DNA of 32,667 bases from positions 1 to 32,667 of the forward strand of contig PABA01000225.1 of NCBI GenBank assembly GCA_002699025.1, in the 5' to 3' direction. The stretch is from Sandaracinus sp. (GTDB lineage: Bacteria > Myxococcota_A > Polyangia > Polyangiales > Houyiibacteriaceae). This document shows, piece after piece, positions 18,339 through 25,941 of the stretch. The position numbers and the translations under genes were made by a program. Position 1 is the first letter of the stretch. The number at the start of each line of letters is the position of its first letter. The notes beneath the pieces are model-generated. The model did no database searches, was not told where the DNA came from, and saw only the letters and a list, made by a program, of their open reading frames with translations.

Positions 18339-19376
18339 GTGCCGGAGAACGCGCCCGAGAGCGACATCGAGACGGGGCCCGAGGCCGCCGAGCGCGCGGA
18401 GGCGCGGGGGCGGGGCTACGTGCTGCTCGCGGACCTGATCGCGCGGGGGCCGACGGAGGCGCTCGAGGCGCCGGCGCGGGCGAGCGAGCTGCTGGCGGAG
18501 GCGCTCGATGGCTACCCGGAGCGCGACGAGGCGGAGGCGGATCACCAGCACGTCTTCGGCTTCGTCGTGCACCCCTTCGAGGGCGCCTTCCTCGACCCGC
18601 GGGGCGAGGTCGGGAGCACGCGGGGGGCGGCGCTCCACGCGCGCTACGAGGCCTTCGGCTACCGGCCCCCGGCGAAGGGCGAGGACCCGGAGCACCTGGC
18701 GACGGAGCTCCGGGCGCTCGGCGTGCTGAGCGGCGCCGAGGCGGACGCGGCGGCGGACGGGAAGGCGGACATCGTGGGGCACCTGCGGGAGCTCCAGCGG
18801 GGCTTCCTCGACGAGCACGTGCTGCGCTGGTTCGGGGCGCTGGCCTCGGCGGCCCGTCGCTCGGGGCGCGCCTGGCCGACGGCGCTCCTGGCGCAGCTCG
18901 AGGACCTGCTCGCGCTTCACCGGGGCGAGCTCGGGGGCGCGGTGGAGGCGCCGCCGCTCGAGGGGAAGCCGCTCGCGCTCGACGATCCGGAGACCGACCT
19001 GCGGGGCATCGCGCGCTTTCTGACGACGCCGGCGCGCGCCGGGCTCTTCCTCGGCAAGGACGACCTGGCGCGGGTGGGGCGGGCGCTCGAGCTGCCGCGG
19101 GGCTTCGGCTCGCGGGCGCTGATGACGCAGAACCTGCTCCGCTCGGCCGTGCGCTTCGGGCGGCTCGGGGAGGTCACGGCGGCGCTCGGCGCGATCCTCG
19201 CGGCCTGGGAGGAGGAGATCGACGCCTCGCCCTTCGCGGCGCAGCTCGCGCCCTGGCGGCAGCGGGGGGCGACGACGAAGGGCGCGCTCGAGGAGCTCGG
19301 CGCGGCGGCGGCGCGCTTCGCGGAGGAGGCGGAGGAGGCCGACGAGGAGCCGCCGAGCGGGGAGCGCGGGGCGTGA
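18339..19376 (+). CDS. TorD-like molybdoenzyme chaperone with C-terminal extension
   Basis: A 345-residue soluble protein. The first 200 residues are mainly helical and match the TorD/DmsD/NarJ chaperone pattern, with FGFVVHPFEGAFLDP (73-87) and the diagnostic FLDEHVLRWFGALA (156-169). Such chaperones help insert the molybdenum cofactor and hold the partner until mature. The partner should be the molybdoprotein encoded 57 bases upstream. The family is usually about 200 residues, so the remaining 145 residues are an extension, with a second helical block and an acidic tail. The GTG at 18339 has TAGGAT seven bases upstream; an in-frame GTG at 18297 is possible. Family assignment is by motif only. 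Confidence 0.75.
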   Translation: MPENAPESDIETGPEAAERAEARGRGYVLLADLIARGPTEALEAPARASELLAEALDGYPERDEAEADHQHVFGFVVHPFEGAFLDPRGEVGSTRGAALHARYEAFGYRPPAKGEDPEHLATELRALGVLSGAEADAAADGKADIVGHLRELQRGFLDEHVLRWFGALASAARRSGRAWPTALLAQLEDLLALHRGELGGAVEAPPLEGKPLALDDPETDLRGIARFLTTPARAGLFLGKDDLARVGRALELPRGFGSRALMTQNLLRSAVRFGRLGEVTAALGAILAAWEEEIDASPFAAQLAPWRQRGATTKGALEELGAAAARFAEEAEEADEEPPSGERGA

Positions 19377-21013
19377 GCGCCACGGCGAGCGAGGGCCCGG
19401 CCGAAGAGCGCCCAGCGTCCGTCGCGCCGGGGAAGGCCGTCGACGCCAAGCACCGCTGGCTCTCGGATGGGCTCGCGGGCGTGAGCGTCGCGCTCGTCGC
19501 CATCCCCCAATCGCTCGCCTACGCGGACCTCGCTGGCCTGCCGCCGCACCACGGCCTCTACGCCTCGGCGCTCCCGCCCCTCTGCGCCGCGTTCTTCGCG
19601 AGCTCGCCCTACCTGCAGACGGGGCCCTCGGCGCTCACGGCGCTCCTCAGCTTCGCCGCCCTCTCGACGCTCGCCCCCGTCGGGAGCGCCCAGTTCGTGG
19701 CGCTCGCGGCGCTCCTCGCGCTCCTCGTCGGCGTGCTGCGCGGCGTGATCGGCCTGCTCAAGGGCGGCGCCGTGAGCTACATGATGAGCCAGCCCGTGCT
19801 GCGCGGCTTCGCGACGGCCGCCGCCGTGCTCATCTTCGCCTCGCAGCTCCCGAAGGTCCTCGGCGTGAGCGTCGAGGGCGAGGGCGTAATGGTCCGCGCC
19901 CTCGCCGCCTTCTCGGACCCCTCGGCCTGGGAGGTCGAAGCGCTGGCCCTGGCCGGCGGGACGCTGGTGTTGATGCTCGGCGGGCGGCGCCTCCACACGC
20001 TCTTCCCCGGCGTGCTCGTCGCGCTCCTCGGCGGCATCGCCTACACGAGCCTCGCCGGCTACGAGGGCGCGGTCGTCGGCGAGGTGCCGAGCACCATCCT
20101 CCCGCCCTTCTCGCTGGACCTCCCCTGGGCGCAGCTCCCGCGCTTGCTGGTGGCCGGCGCGATCATCGCGCTCGTGGGCTTCTCGGAGGCGGCGAGCGTG
20201 AGCCAGGTCTTCGCCGAGCAGTCGCGGCGCCCCTGGGACCCGAACCGCGAGTTCATCAGTCAGGGCGTCGCCAACCTCGCCGCGGGCGTCGCGGGGGGCT
20301 TCCCGGTGGGTGGCTCCTTCTCGCGGAGCGCGCTGAACCGGGCGGCCGGGGCGCAGACCCGCTGGGCCGGGGCCGTCACGGGCGTGGCGGTGCTCGCGTG
20401 CCTCCCCTTCGCGGGCCTCCTCGCGCGGCTCCCCATGGCCGTGCTCGGCGCCATCGTGCTCGGCGCGGTGCTCAAGCTCCTCGACCCGCGCCCGCTGATG
20501 CGCTTCTGGAAGCTCTCGAAGCTGCAGGCGCTCGTGGGCTACGCGACCTTCGGGCTCACGCTCTGGCTCGCGCCGCACGTCGAGCATGCGGTGCTCGCGG
20601 GCATCGCGCTGGCCCTCGGGGTGCACGCCTGGCGCGAGCAGCGCTTCCACGTCGAGGCGGGGCTCCAGGACGAGACGCTCGTGCTCCGGCCCATGGGCGT
20701 CGTCTGGTTCGCCTCGGCGCCGCTCTTCCGGCAGGCGCTCGCGCGGGAGCTGGCGGCGCATCCGGGGGCGCGGGACGTGCGCATCGAGCTCGGGGCCGTG
20801 GGGCGCGTCGACCTGACGGGCGCGCTGATGCTCCAGGAGGTGGTCGACCGGGGCGCGGAGGTCGGGCTCGAGGTGCAGCTCGACGACGTGCCGCCGCATG
20901 CCCGGCGCATCCTCGGGCGGGTCTGCGCGGAGTCCGTGTGCGAAGGCGCCGTCGGCACGGGCGAAGGTGAGCGCGAGTCGGAGGCGGCGAAGTCGGAGGA
21001 GTCGGCGCCGTGA
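19373..21013 (+). CDS. SulP-family (SLC26) anion transporter with STAS domain
   Basis: A 546-residue protein. After a hydrophilic tail of about 30 residues come about 10-14 membrane segments with the SulP signature (VAIPQSLAYADLAGLPPHHGLYAS), the second signature TGPSALTALL, and GGFPVGGSFSRSALN. A cytoplasmic STAS domain lies at about residues 430-520 (LRPMGVVWFASAPLF, VRIELGAVGRVDLTGALML). SulP proteins move sulfate, bicarbonate or related anions. The start GTG overlaps the chaperone stop as GTGA, which ties it to the sulfur-oxidising genes. Its likely job there is sulfate efflux, or supply of another anion. Direction and substrate are inference; most bacterial SulP proteins studied are importers. 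Confidence 0.92.
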   Translation: MSATASEGPAEERPASVAPGKAVDAKHRWLSDGLAGVSVALVAIPQSLAYADLAGLPPHHGLYASALPPLCAAFFASSPYLQTGPSALTALLSFAALSTLAPVGSAQFVALAALLALLVGVLRGVIGLLKGGAVSYMMSQPVLRGFATAAAVLIFASQLPKVLGVSVEGEGVMVRALAAFSDPSAWEVEALALAGGTLVLMLGGRRLHTLFPGVLVALLGGIAYTSLAGYEGAVVGEVPSTILPPFSLDLPWAQLPRLLVAGAIIALVGFSEAASVSQVFAEQSRRPWDPNREFISQGVANLAAGVAGGFPVGGSFSRSALNRAAGAQTRWAGAVTGVAVLACLPFAGLLARLPMAVLGAIVLGAVLKLLDPRPLMRFWKLSKLQALVGYATFGLTLWLAPHVEHAVLAGIALALGVHAWREQRFHVEAGLQDETLVLRPMGVVWFASAPLFRQALARELAAHPGARDVRIELGAVGRVDLTGALMLQEVVDRGAEVGLEVQLDDVPPHARRILGRVCAESVCEGAVGTGEGERESEAAKSEESAP

Positions 21014-23766
21014 GCGCGGAGGGTCGCGCGCTCGGCCGCGCGACGCTCGCCCCGCCGCCACCTCGCGCTCTGCCGCGCGGTGCCCGGAAGAGCGGCGCTC
21101 CGACGACCGGCCTGCGAGCGACCGCGCTGCCCCCCGCTCGGCAGGGCCGTGCCCGGAAGAGCGCCGCGCCGAGGACCGGCCCGCGAGCGACCGGCGCCGC
21201 GCTGCGCCCCGCTCGGCAGGGCCGTGCCTGGAAGAGCGTCGCGCCGAGGAACGGACCGCGAGCGCCCGGCTCCACGCGGCTCTTCGCGCGGTACTCCGCC
21301 CGGCCGTCGCGCGCGGCGGCGCGGCTCGGCGCGGCACTGCACGGCGCGGCGCTGCACGGCGGGGCACTGCACGGCGCGGTACCGCTCGGCGTGGTGACGC
21401 TCGGCTTGGCGCTGCTCGGCGCGGTGCTGCTCGCGCCCGCCCGGACGAGCGCGCAGGAGGCCGTGCCGCCCGCCGTCGTCGACGCGCCGCCGCCGGCCTA
21501 CCCGGAGGGCGCCACGGGCGATGCGACCGTCGACCTGCTCCTGACCATCGAAGACGACGGAACGGTCTCCGCGGTGGAGGTGGCCGCCGGGGAGCCACCC
21601 TTTGCCGAGCGCGCGGCCGCGGCCGCGGCCGCCTACCGCTTCACCCCCGCCCGCGTGGACGGCACGCCCCGCCGCGCCCGCATCCGCTTTCGCGTAGCTT
21701 TCACGGCGCCCGCGCTGGCGCCCGGCCGGGACGCCGCGGCGGTGGCGGACGCTGGGCCGGACGCCGAAGCCGACCCCGACCTCGAGGCCGCCGCGGCGGA
21801 GGCGGACGCCGGGGCGGAGGCGGGCGCCGAAGCCGGAGGGGACGCCGCTGCCGAAGCCGAGCCCGAGCTCAAGTACGGCGCCCGCGCCACCGCCGAGGCC
21901 CCCCGCGTCGACGCCGCCCGCCACACCCTCGAAGCCGAGGAGCTCGGTCGCCTCGCCGGCACCCGCGGCGATCCCCTTCGCGGCCTCGAGCTCCTCCCCG
22001 GCGTCGGCCGCCCGCCGCTCCTCTCCGGCGGCCTCATCCTCCGCGGCAGCGCCCCCCGCGACAGCGCCGTCTTCATCGACGGCGTCGAGGTCCCGCTCCT
22101 CTACCACTTCGGAGGCCTCACCAGCGTCGTCCCGGCCGCCTTCCTCGAGCGCATCGAGCTCGTCCCGGGCGGCTTCTCCGTGCGCTACGGCCGCCGCACC
22201 GGCGGGATCGCCGAGGTCGGCACGCGCGCCCCGCGCGAGGGCCTCCACGGGGCCGGCGAGCTCACCGTCATCGACGTCAACGCCCGCCTCGAGGGCGGCC
22301 GCCCGGGCCTCGTCGGCGCCGTCGCCGCCCGCCGCTCCCTGGTCGACGTCTTCTTCCGCAGCCTGATCCCCACGGACCTCGGCGGCGACGTCGCCGCGCC
22401 GGCCTACTGGGATTACCAGGCCATGCTCGACTGGGCGCCCTCGCCCACCGACGACCTCCGCGTCCGCGTCTACGGCGCCCACGACGCGCTCCGCTCGTCC
22501 ATCGCCGATCCCGGCGGCGACGACCCGGCCATCCGCGGCGACTTCGGCGGCAGCCAGCAGTTCCACGTCGCCCAGCTCCGCTGGATTCACCGCGGGCCCA
22601 TCCGTCGTGACCTCTCCTTCGCCGTCGTCCCGGACGTGCAGGACGTGGGCATCGGCGACGCGGGCCTCCGCCTCCGCCAGACCCACTTCCGCCTCCGCGC
22701 CGAGTGGCAGGCCTCCCCCACCGAGGCGGTCCGCCTCCGCGCCGGCCTCGACGCCGACCTCACGGTGTTCGACGTCCTCTTCAACGGCCCCCGCCCGCGC
22801 CAGGTCGAGGGCACGGGCCGCCAGCCCCCCCTCGCCAGCGAGGAGCTCGTCCGCCTCGACCGCCGCGGCACCACCTTCCGGCCCGCCGCCTACCTCGAGT
22901 CGCGCATGACCCCCTTCGACGTGGCGACGCTCCAGCTCGGCCTCCGCGTCGACCACTTCTCCGAGATCGACGCCTTCACCCTCGACCCCCGCGCGCTCCT
23001 CCTCGTCCGCCCGGCCGAGGGCTGGGTGCTCACGGCCTCCGCCGGCCTCTTCTCCCAGCCCCCCGAGCTCGCCGAGTCCGAGCCTACGCTCGGCAACCCG
23101 GACCTCGAGCCGCTCCGCGCGGCCCACTACGCGCTCGGGGCCGAGGGGCGCGTCGGCGGCGCCCGCTTCGGCGCGCAGGGCTTCGTGAAGCGCCTCTGGG
23201 ATCTCCCCGTCAGCACCCGCGGTGGCGCCCCGCCCGTCTTCGAGTCCGCCGGCACGGGGCGCGTCCGCGGCCTCGAGCTCTTCGCGAACGTCGACCGGGG
23301 CCCGCTCCGCATGCGCGCCAGCTACACCTTCGCCCGCAGCCGCCGCCGCGATCGACCGGCCGCGCCGCGCCGGGTCTTCGACTTCGACCAGCCGCACGTG
23401 CTCGCGCTCACCGCCATGTTCCGCCTGCCGCGCGGCTGGACCCTCGGCGCGACCTTCCGCTACGTGAGCGGCAACCCGGACACGCCCGTGGCCGGTGCCG
23501 TCTACGACGCCGCGAGCGGCACCTACCTGCCTCTGAACGGTGAGCCCAACGCGCTCCGCGCCGAGGCCTTCCGCCGCCTGGATCTCCGCGCCGAGAAGGT
23601 CTGGACCTTCGCCGGGGGCGGGCGCCTCCGCCTCTTCCTCGACGTCCTGAACGTCACCAACGCCGACAACCCCGAGGGGCGCCGCTACGACTACGACTAC
23701 ACGGACTCGGTCCCCGTCCGCGGCCTCCCGATCCTGCCGAGCCTGGGCCTCCGCGGCGAGCGCTGA
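21010..23766 (+). CDS. TonB-dependent receptor with N-terminal TonB C-terminal domain
   Basis: Up to 918 residues. Repeats dominate the first 140 residues. A signal peptide ends near PARTSAQE (about 150). A TonB-type energy-transducer domain follows (about 160-235; AYPEGATGDATVDLLLTIED and AYRFTPARVDG are characteristic). Then come an Ala/Asp/Glu linker (about 240-285), a receptor plug (about 300-410; GLILRGSAPRDSAVFIDGVE, then GGFSVRYGRRTGGI) and a beta-barrel to the end. Receptors of this class take up large or scarce substrates through the outer membrane. Having the transducer domain on the same chain is unusual. The GTG at 21010 overlaps the SulP stop, but the true start is uncertain because the repeat region has no Met. 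The C-terminus ends in Arg rather than an aromatic residue. Ligand unknown. Confidence 0.85.
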   Translation: MSAEGRALGRATLAPPPPRALPRGARKSGAPTTGLRATALPPARQGRARKSAAPRTGPRATGAALRPARQGRAWKSVAPRNGPRAPGSTRLFARYSARPSRAAARLGAALHGAALHGGALHGAVPLGVVTLGLALLGAVLLAPARTSAQEAVPPAVVDAPPPAYPEGATGDATVDLLLTIEDDGTVSAVEVAAGEPPFAERAAAAAAAYRFTPARVDGTPRRARIRFRVAFTAPALAPGRDAAAVADAGPDAEADPDLEAAAAEADAGAEAGAEAGGDAAAEAEPELKYGARATAEAPRVDAARHTLEAEELGRLAGTRGDPLRGLELLPGVGRPPLLSGGLILRGSAPRDSAVFIDGVEVPLLYHFGGLTSVVPAAFLERIELVPGGFSVRYGRRTGGIAEVGTRAPREGLHGAGELTVIDVNARLEGGRPGLVGAVAARRSLVDVFFRSLIPTDLGGDVAAPAYWDYQAMLDWAPSPTDDLRVRVYGAHDALRSSIADPGGDDPAIRGDFGGSQQFHVAQLRWIHRGPIRRDLSFAVVPDVQDVGIGDAGLRLRQTHFRLRAEWQASPTEAVRLRAGLDADLTVFDVLFNGPRPRQVEGTGRQPPLASEELVRLDRRGTTFRPAAYLESRMTPFDVATLQLGLRVDHFSEIDAFTLDPRALLLVRPAEGWVLTASAGLFSQPPELAESEPTLGNPDLEPLRAAHYALGAEGRVGGARFGAQGFVKRLWDLPVSTRGGAPPVFESAGTGRVRGLELFANVDRGPLRMRASYTFARSRRRDRPAAPRRVFDFDQPHVLALTAMFRLPRGWTLGATFRYVSGNPDTPVAGAVYDAASGTYLPLNGEPNALRAEAFRRLDLRAEKVWTFAGGGRLRLFLDVLNVTNADNPEGRRYDYDYTDSVPVRGLPILPSLGLRGER
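21080..21290 (+). repeat. Three 69/75-bp repeats at the 5' end of the receptor gene
   Basis: Copies begin with GTGCCCGGAAGAGCG or GTGCCTGGAAGAGCG at 21080, 21149 and 21224, spaced 69 and 75 bases apart; both are multiples of three. They read as Arg/Ala/Pro-rich low-complexity peptide in the receptor frame, or may lie in an untranslated leader if the real start is downstream. Confidence 0.85.
21328..21432 (+). repeat. Seven 15-bp repeats encoding the receptor signal-peptide region
   Basis: Seven units with exact 15-base period, from GGCGCGGCACTGCAC to GGCGCGGTGCTGCTC. In frame they read GAALH, GAALH, GGALH, GAVPL, GVVTL, GLALL, GAVLL. The units thus grade from a repeat into the hydrophobic core of the signal peptide. 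Confidence 0.9.
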
Positions 23767-23810
23767 AGGGGGAGCGCGGTCGGCTCGAGGGCCACGCCGC
23801 GCGGGGATGA

Positions 23811-23829
23811 GCCCGGGTCGATGCCGGGC
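23811..23829. terminator. Stem-loop between convergent genes
   Basis: GCCCGG and CCGGGC form a 6-bp stem with a 7-base loop between the receptor stop (23766) and the end of the VOC gene (23846). There is no T-run. The location suits a bidirectional terminator, but evidence is weak. Confidence 0.3.
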
Positions 23830-23845
23830 GGGCGGGCGCCGAGGC

Positions 23846-24244
23846 TCAGCGGGCGCCGGCGGGGCCGGGCCAGCGGGGGTCGTCGAAGCGCTGGATCTCG
23901 ACGAGGTAGCCGTCCGGATCGCGGAGGAAGGCGTGGGTGATGTCGTAGCGCGGGTTGTGCTGCGGGGCCTTCTCGAAGCGCACGCCGCGGGCCTCGAGGG
24001 CGGCGCAGCGGGCCTCGACGTCGTCCGTGAGCAGCGTGAGGATCACGCCGTCCGGGCGGGGGGCCTCGGGCTTGGCGCAGAAGCCCAGGTAGGCGGTCTC
24101 GGTGACGCGGTAGATGCGGCAGCTTCCCTGGTCGAGGGCGAGCGGCAGGCCGAGCTGCTCCTCGTAGAAGCGCGCCGTGCGGGCGAGGTCGGCGACGCCG
24201 CAGAAGGTCACGAAGCCGGCCCAGGGGAGGGGCGCCTCGCTCAT
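23846..24244 (-). CDS. VOC-family (glyoxalase/bleomycin-resistance fold) protein
   Basis: A 132-residue protein with two beta-alpha-beta-beta-beta halves: AGFVTFCGVADLARTARFYEEQLGLPL, and VILTLLTDDVEARCAALEARGVRFEKAP followed by FLRDPDGYLVEIQRF. The DPDGYLVE signature is typical. VOC proteins bind a divalent metal and act as isomerases, dioxygenases or resistance proteins; the substrate cannot be told. Length is normal for the family. It lies 67 bases after the pentaheme cytochrome gene, on the same strand, so cotranscription is possible. No strong Shine-Dalgarno is visible before the ATG at 24244. Confidence 0.87.
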   Translation of the reverse strand: MSEAPLPWAGFVTFCGVADLARTARFYEEQLGLPLALDQGSCRIYRVTETAYLGFCAKPEAPRPDGVILTLLTDDVEARCAALEARGVRFEKAPQHNPRYDITHAFLRDPDGYLVEIQRFDDPRWPGPAGAR

Positions 24245-24311
24245 CGTTCGACCCGCTCGGTCGCCGCCACGCGCGTCGATGCCGCGCTCGACGCCTCGTT
24301 CATCGCTCCAC

Positions 24312-25526
24312 TCATCGCTCCACCGTCAGGCTCGCGAAGGGGCGCGCGCCGGCCTCCGGGCGACCCTCGAGCCCCAGCGCCTCGACGGCGGGCGGCGGGA
24401 GCAGGCGGTAGATCAGCGCGACCTCGACCTTCTGCACGCCCTCGGGGACGGTCCAGCGGAGCGTGCGCGTCTCGTCGGGCCGGAGGCGCGTGTCGCGGAC
24501 CAGCTCCACGCCGTAGGGCGGCAGGATCGGCTGCCCCTCGGCGTCGTGATAGACCTTGTTCAGCACGGCGTCCGGATCCTGTTGCATCGGCGCGTCCGTG
24601 AAGTTCTGCCAGACGACCTCGCCCTCGGCGTCGAGCCCGCGCGCCCGCACCAGGACCATGCGGCCGGGGAAGCCAGAGGGCATCGCATGCTGCGTCTGGT
24701 TCGTGATCCTCAGCTCGAGCGCCTCGCCCTCGAGCGTGCCCTCGAGCGCCACGGCCGAGGCCATGAAGGCCGGCTCGGGCTCCTCGGCCCAGAGCGTGTG
24801 GGGGCCGAGGAAGGCGTGGCTCCGGTGCGTGCCCCGCGTCGAGACGGCGCCGCTCGGGCCTGCCACCTCCGGCATGTGACAGTGGGTGCAGGTGCCGTCG
24901 CCGGCGGCCGCCTGGTGCTCGGTGCCGGTGGTGCAGGTCGGCGCGCCCTGCGCGTTGGTCATCTCCCCGTGACAGGCGAGGCAGAGCGTCTCGCCGTCGG
25001 TGATCCACGGCGCCGCCTCGCCGACCGGGTGGGGCGCCGCGTCCGAGGTGACGTCGTGGGGTCCGCGGAGGCGCCCGTTCGGGGACCACTGGAGCGCCTT
25101 GGCGCCGCGGCGCCGGCCGCCCTCGCCGCGCTCCACGCCCTCGAGGGCGTGGCAGGTCGCGCAGCTCACGCCCTGACGCGCGACCGCCGAGTCGGGGTTC
25201 GCGGGGTCGCGGGGGCCGTGGCAATTCGCGCACTTCGTCGCGAGCTCGGCGCCCTCGCGGCCCATGCGGAGCGTGCGCATGGCGCCGTAGATCGGGTCGG
25301 CGTCGTGGTGCGCGCTCGCGTGCATGCTGCCGCGCCACTCGCGCACGACCTCGGCGTGGCAGCCGGCGCAGACGCTCGGGTCGTCGACGTCGATGCCCGC
25401 GTGGGGCTCGGCGCCTTCGGGGCTTTCATCGACGCTCTCGGAGGGCTCCGCGGGCGCCTCGTCCTCGTCGCAGGCGGAGGCGAGGAGGGCGAGGGCGGCG
25501 AAGGCGGCGAGGAGGGAGGTTCTCAC
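24312..25526 (-). CDS. Pentaheme c-type cytochrome lipoprotein (cytochrome c554-like)
   Basis: A 404-residue protein. The signal peptide ends in LLASAC (Cys19), so it is probably a lipoprotein. Five CxxCH haem-attachment sites lie at about residues 53 (CAGCH), 99 (CANCH), 122 (CATCH), 182 (CLACH) and 213 (CTHCH). Extra His residues can act as distal ligands. The last 170 residues have no haem sites and look like a beta-sandwich. The first part resembles cytochrome c554 and related multihaem reductases. It should act in the periplasm or on the cell surface as an electron carrier or reductase. The GTG start has TAGAGC (25533-25538) six bases upstream and no Shine-Dalgarno. Partner unknown; the sulfur operon is close but on the other strand. 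Confidence 0.88.
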   Translation of the reverse strand: MRTSLLAAFAALALLASACDEDEAPAEPSESVDESPEGAEPHAGIDVDDPSVCAGCHAEVVREWRGSMHASAHHDADPIYGAMRTLRMGREGAELATKCANCHGPRDPANPDSAVARQGVSCATCHALEGVERGEGGRRRGAKALQWSPNGRLRGPHDVTSDAAPHPVGEAAPWITDGETLCLACHGEMTNAQGAPTCTTGTEHQAAAGDGTCTHCHMPEVAGPSGAVSTRGTHRSHAFLGPHTLWAEEPEPAFMASAVALEGTLEGEALELRITNQTQHAMPSGFPGRMVLVRARGLDAEGEVVWQNFTDAPMQQDPDAVLNKVYHDAEGQPILPPYGVELVRDTRLRPDETRTLRWTVPEGVQKVEVALIYRLLPPPAVEALGLEGRPEAGARPFASLTVER

Positions 25527-25652
25527 GCCCCCAGCTCTAGCAACTCCCGGGCCGGAGCCATAGGCCGGACGAGCTCCGGGCCCCGTGCGACATCGCGCGA
25601 CGGGTCGCCGTCGCGCGTCGTATCCGCCCGAATCGGGGGCGACACCGAGAAG

Positions 25653-25680
25653 AAGTTGAACTCGACGTCAAGTTCAACTT
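25653..25680. promoter_or_regulatory. 28-bp near-perfect palindrome, candidate operator
   Basis: The sequence reads AAGTTGAACT-CGACGTCA-AGTTCAACTT. It equals its own reverse complement at 26 of 28 positions (one mismatched pair) and is centred on GACGTC. It is much more AT-rich than its surroundings, so chance is unlikely. It lies about 127 bases upstream of the cytochrome start codon. The length and symmetry suit a dimeric repressor or MerR-type activator, but no such gene is adjacent. Confidence 0.6.
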
Positions 25681-25790
25681 TGGGGAGGTCGCCCTCCACC
25701 CCACGCGGCCCGTACACCCACGCAAGCCCACGGCATCATGCGGTATTCCGCCCCCGCCCGAGCCCGCTCCCCGCTCCGCCGAGCCCCCCG

Positions 25791-25833
25791 GTGTCCGCAG
25801 GACTCCTGGTGGTGTCCGCAGGACTCCTGGTGG
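25791..25833. repeat. Two 21-bp direct repeats
   Basis: Two adjacent copies of a unit starting GTGTCCGCAGGACTCCTGGT, with a 21-base period. Each copy holds a small inverted repeat (CAGGACTCCTG). Non-coding as far as can be seen. Confidence 0.85.
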
Positions 25834-25941
25834 GCGGGTCCCCGGGGGCCGAGGCCCCCACCGTCGCCCGCGAACGGGCGTGGACCCGCCTCGAGCGACG
25901 CGCTCGCCGCACGACCGAGGGTCGCGCCCCCCTCCGAGCCT

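Larger units (their letters stand above)
25527..25941. other. Gene-free interval between pncA and the cytochrome gene
   Basis: 415 bases with no convincing gene; a 64-codon minus-strand frame covers the palindrome but has no family features. The interval holds a 28-bp palindrome (25653-25680), a 21-bp direct repeat (25791-25833), and a perfect 6-bp stem-loop CGCCCG-CGAA-CGGGCG (25865-25880) that may end the NAD operon transcript. Confidence 0.6.

Noticed and set aside
18917-21598. Minus-strand open frame of 893 codons opposite the chaperone and SulP genes
   Set aside because: Low-complexity translation; SulP membrane segments and signatures are clear on the plus strand.
25523-25717. Small 64-codon gene over the 28-bp palindrome
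   Set aside because: No family pattern, no good ribosome site, and the sequence over the palindrome is better explained as an operator.
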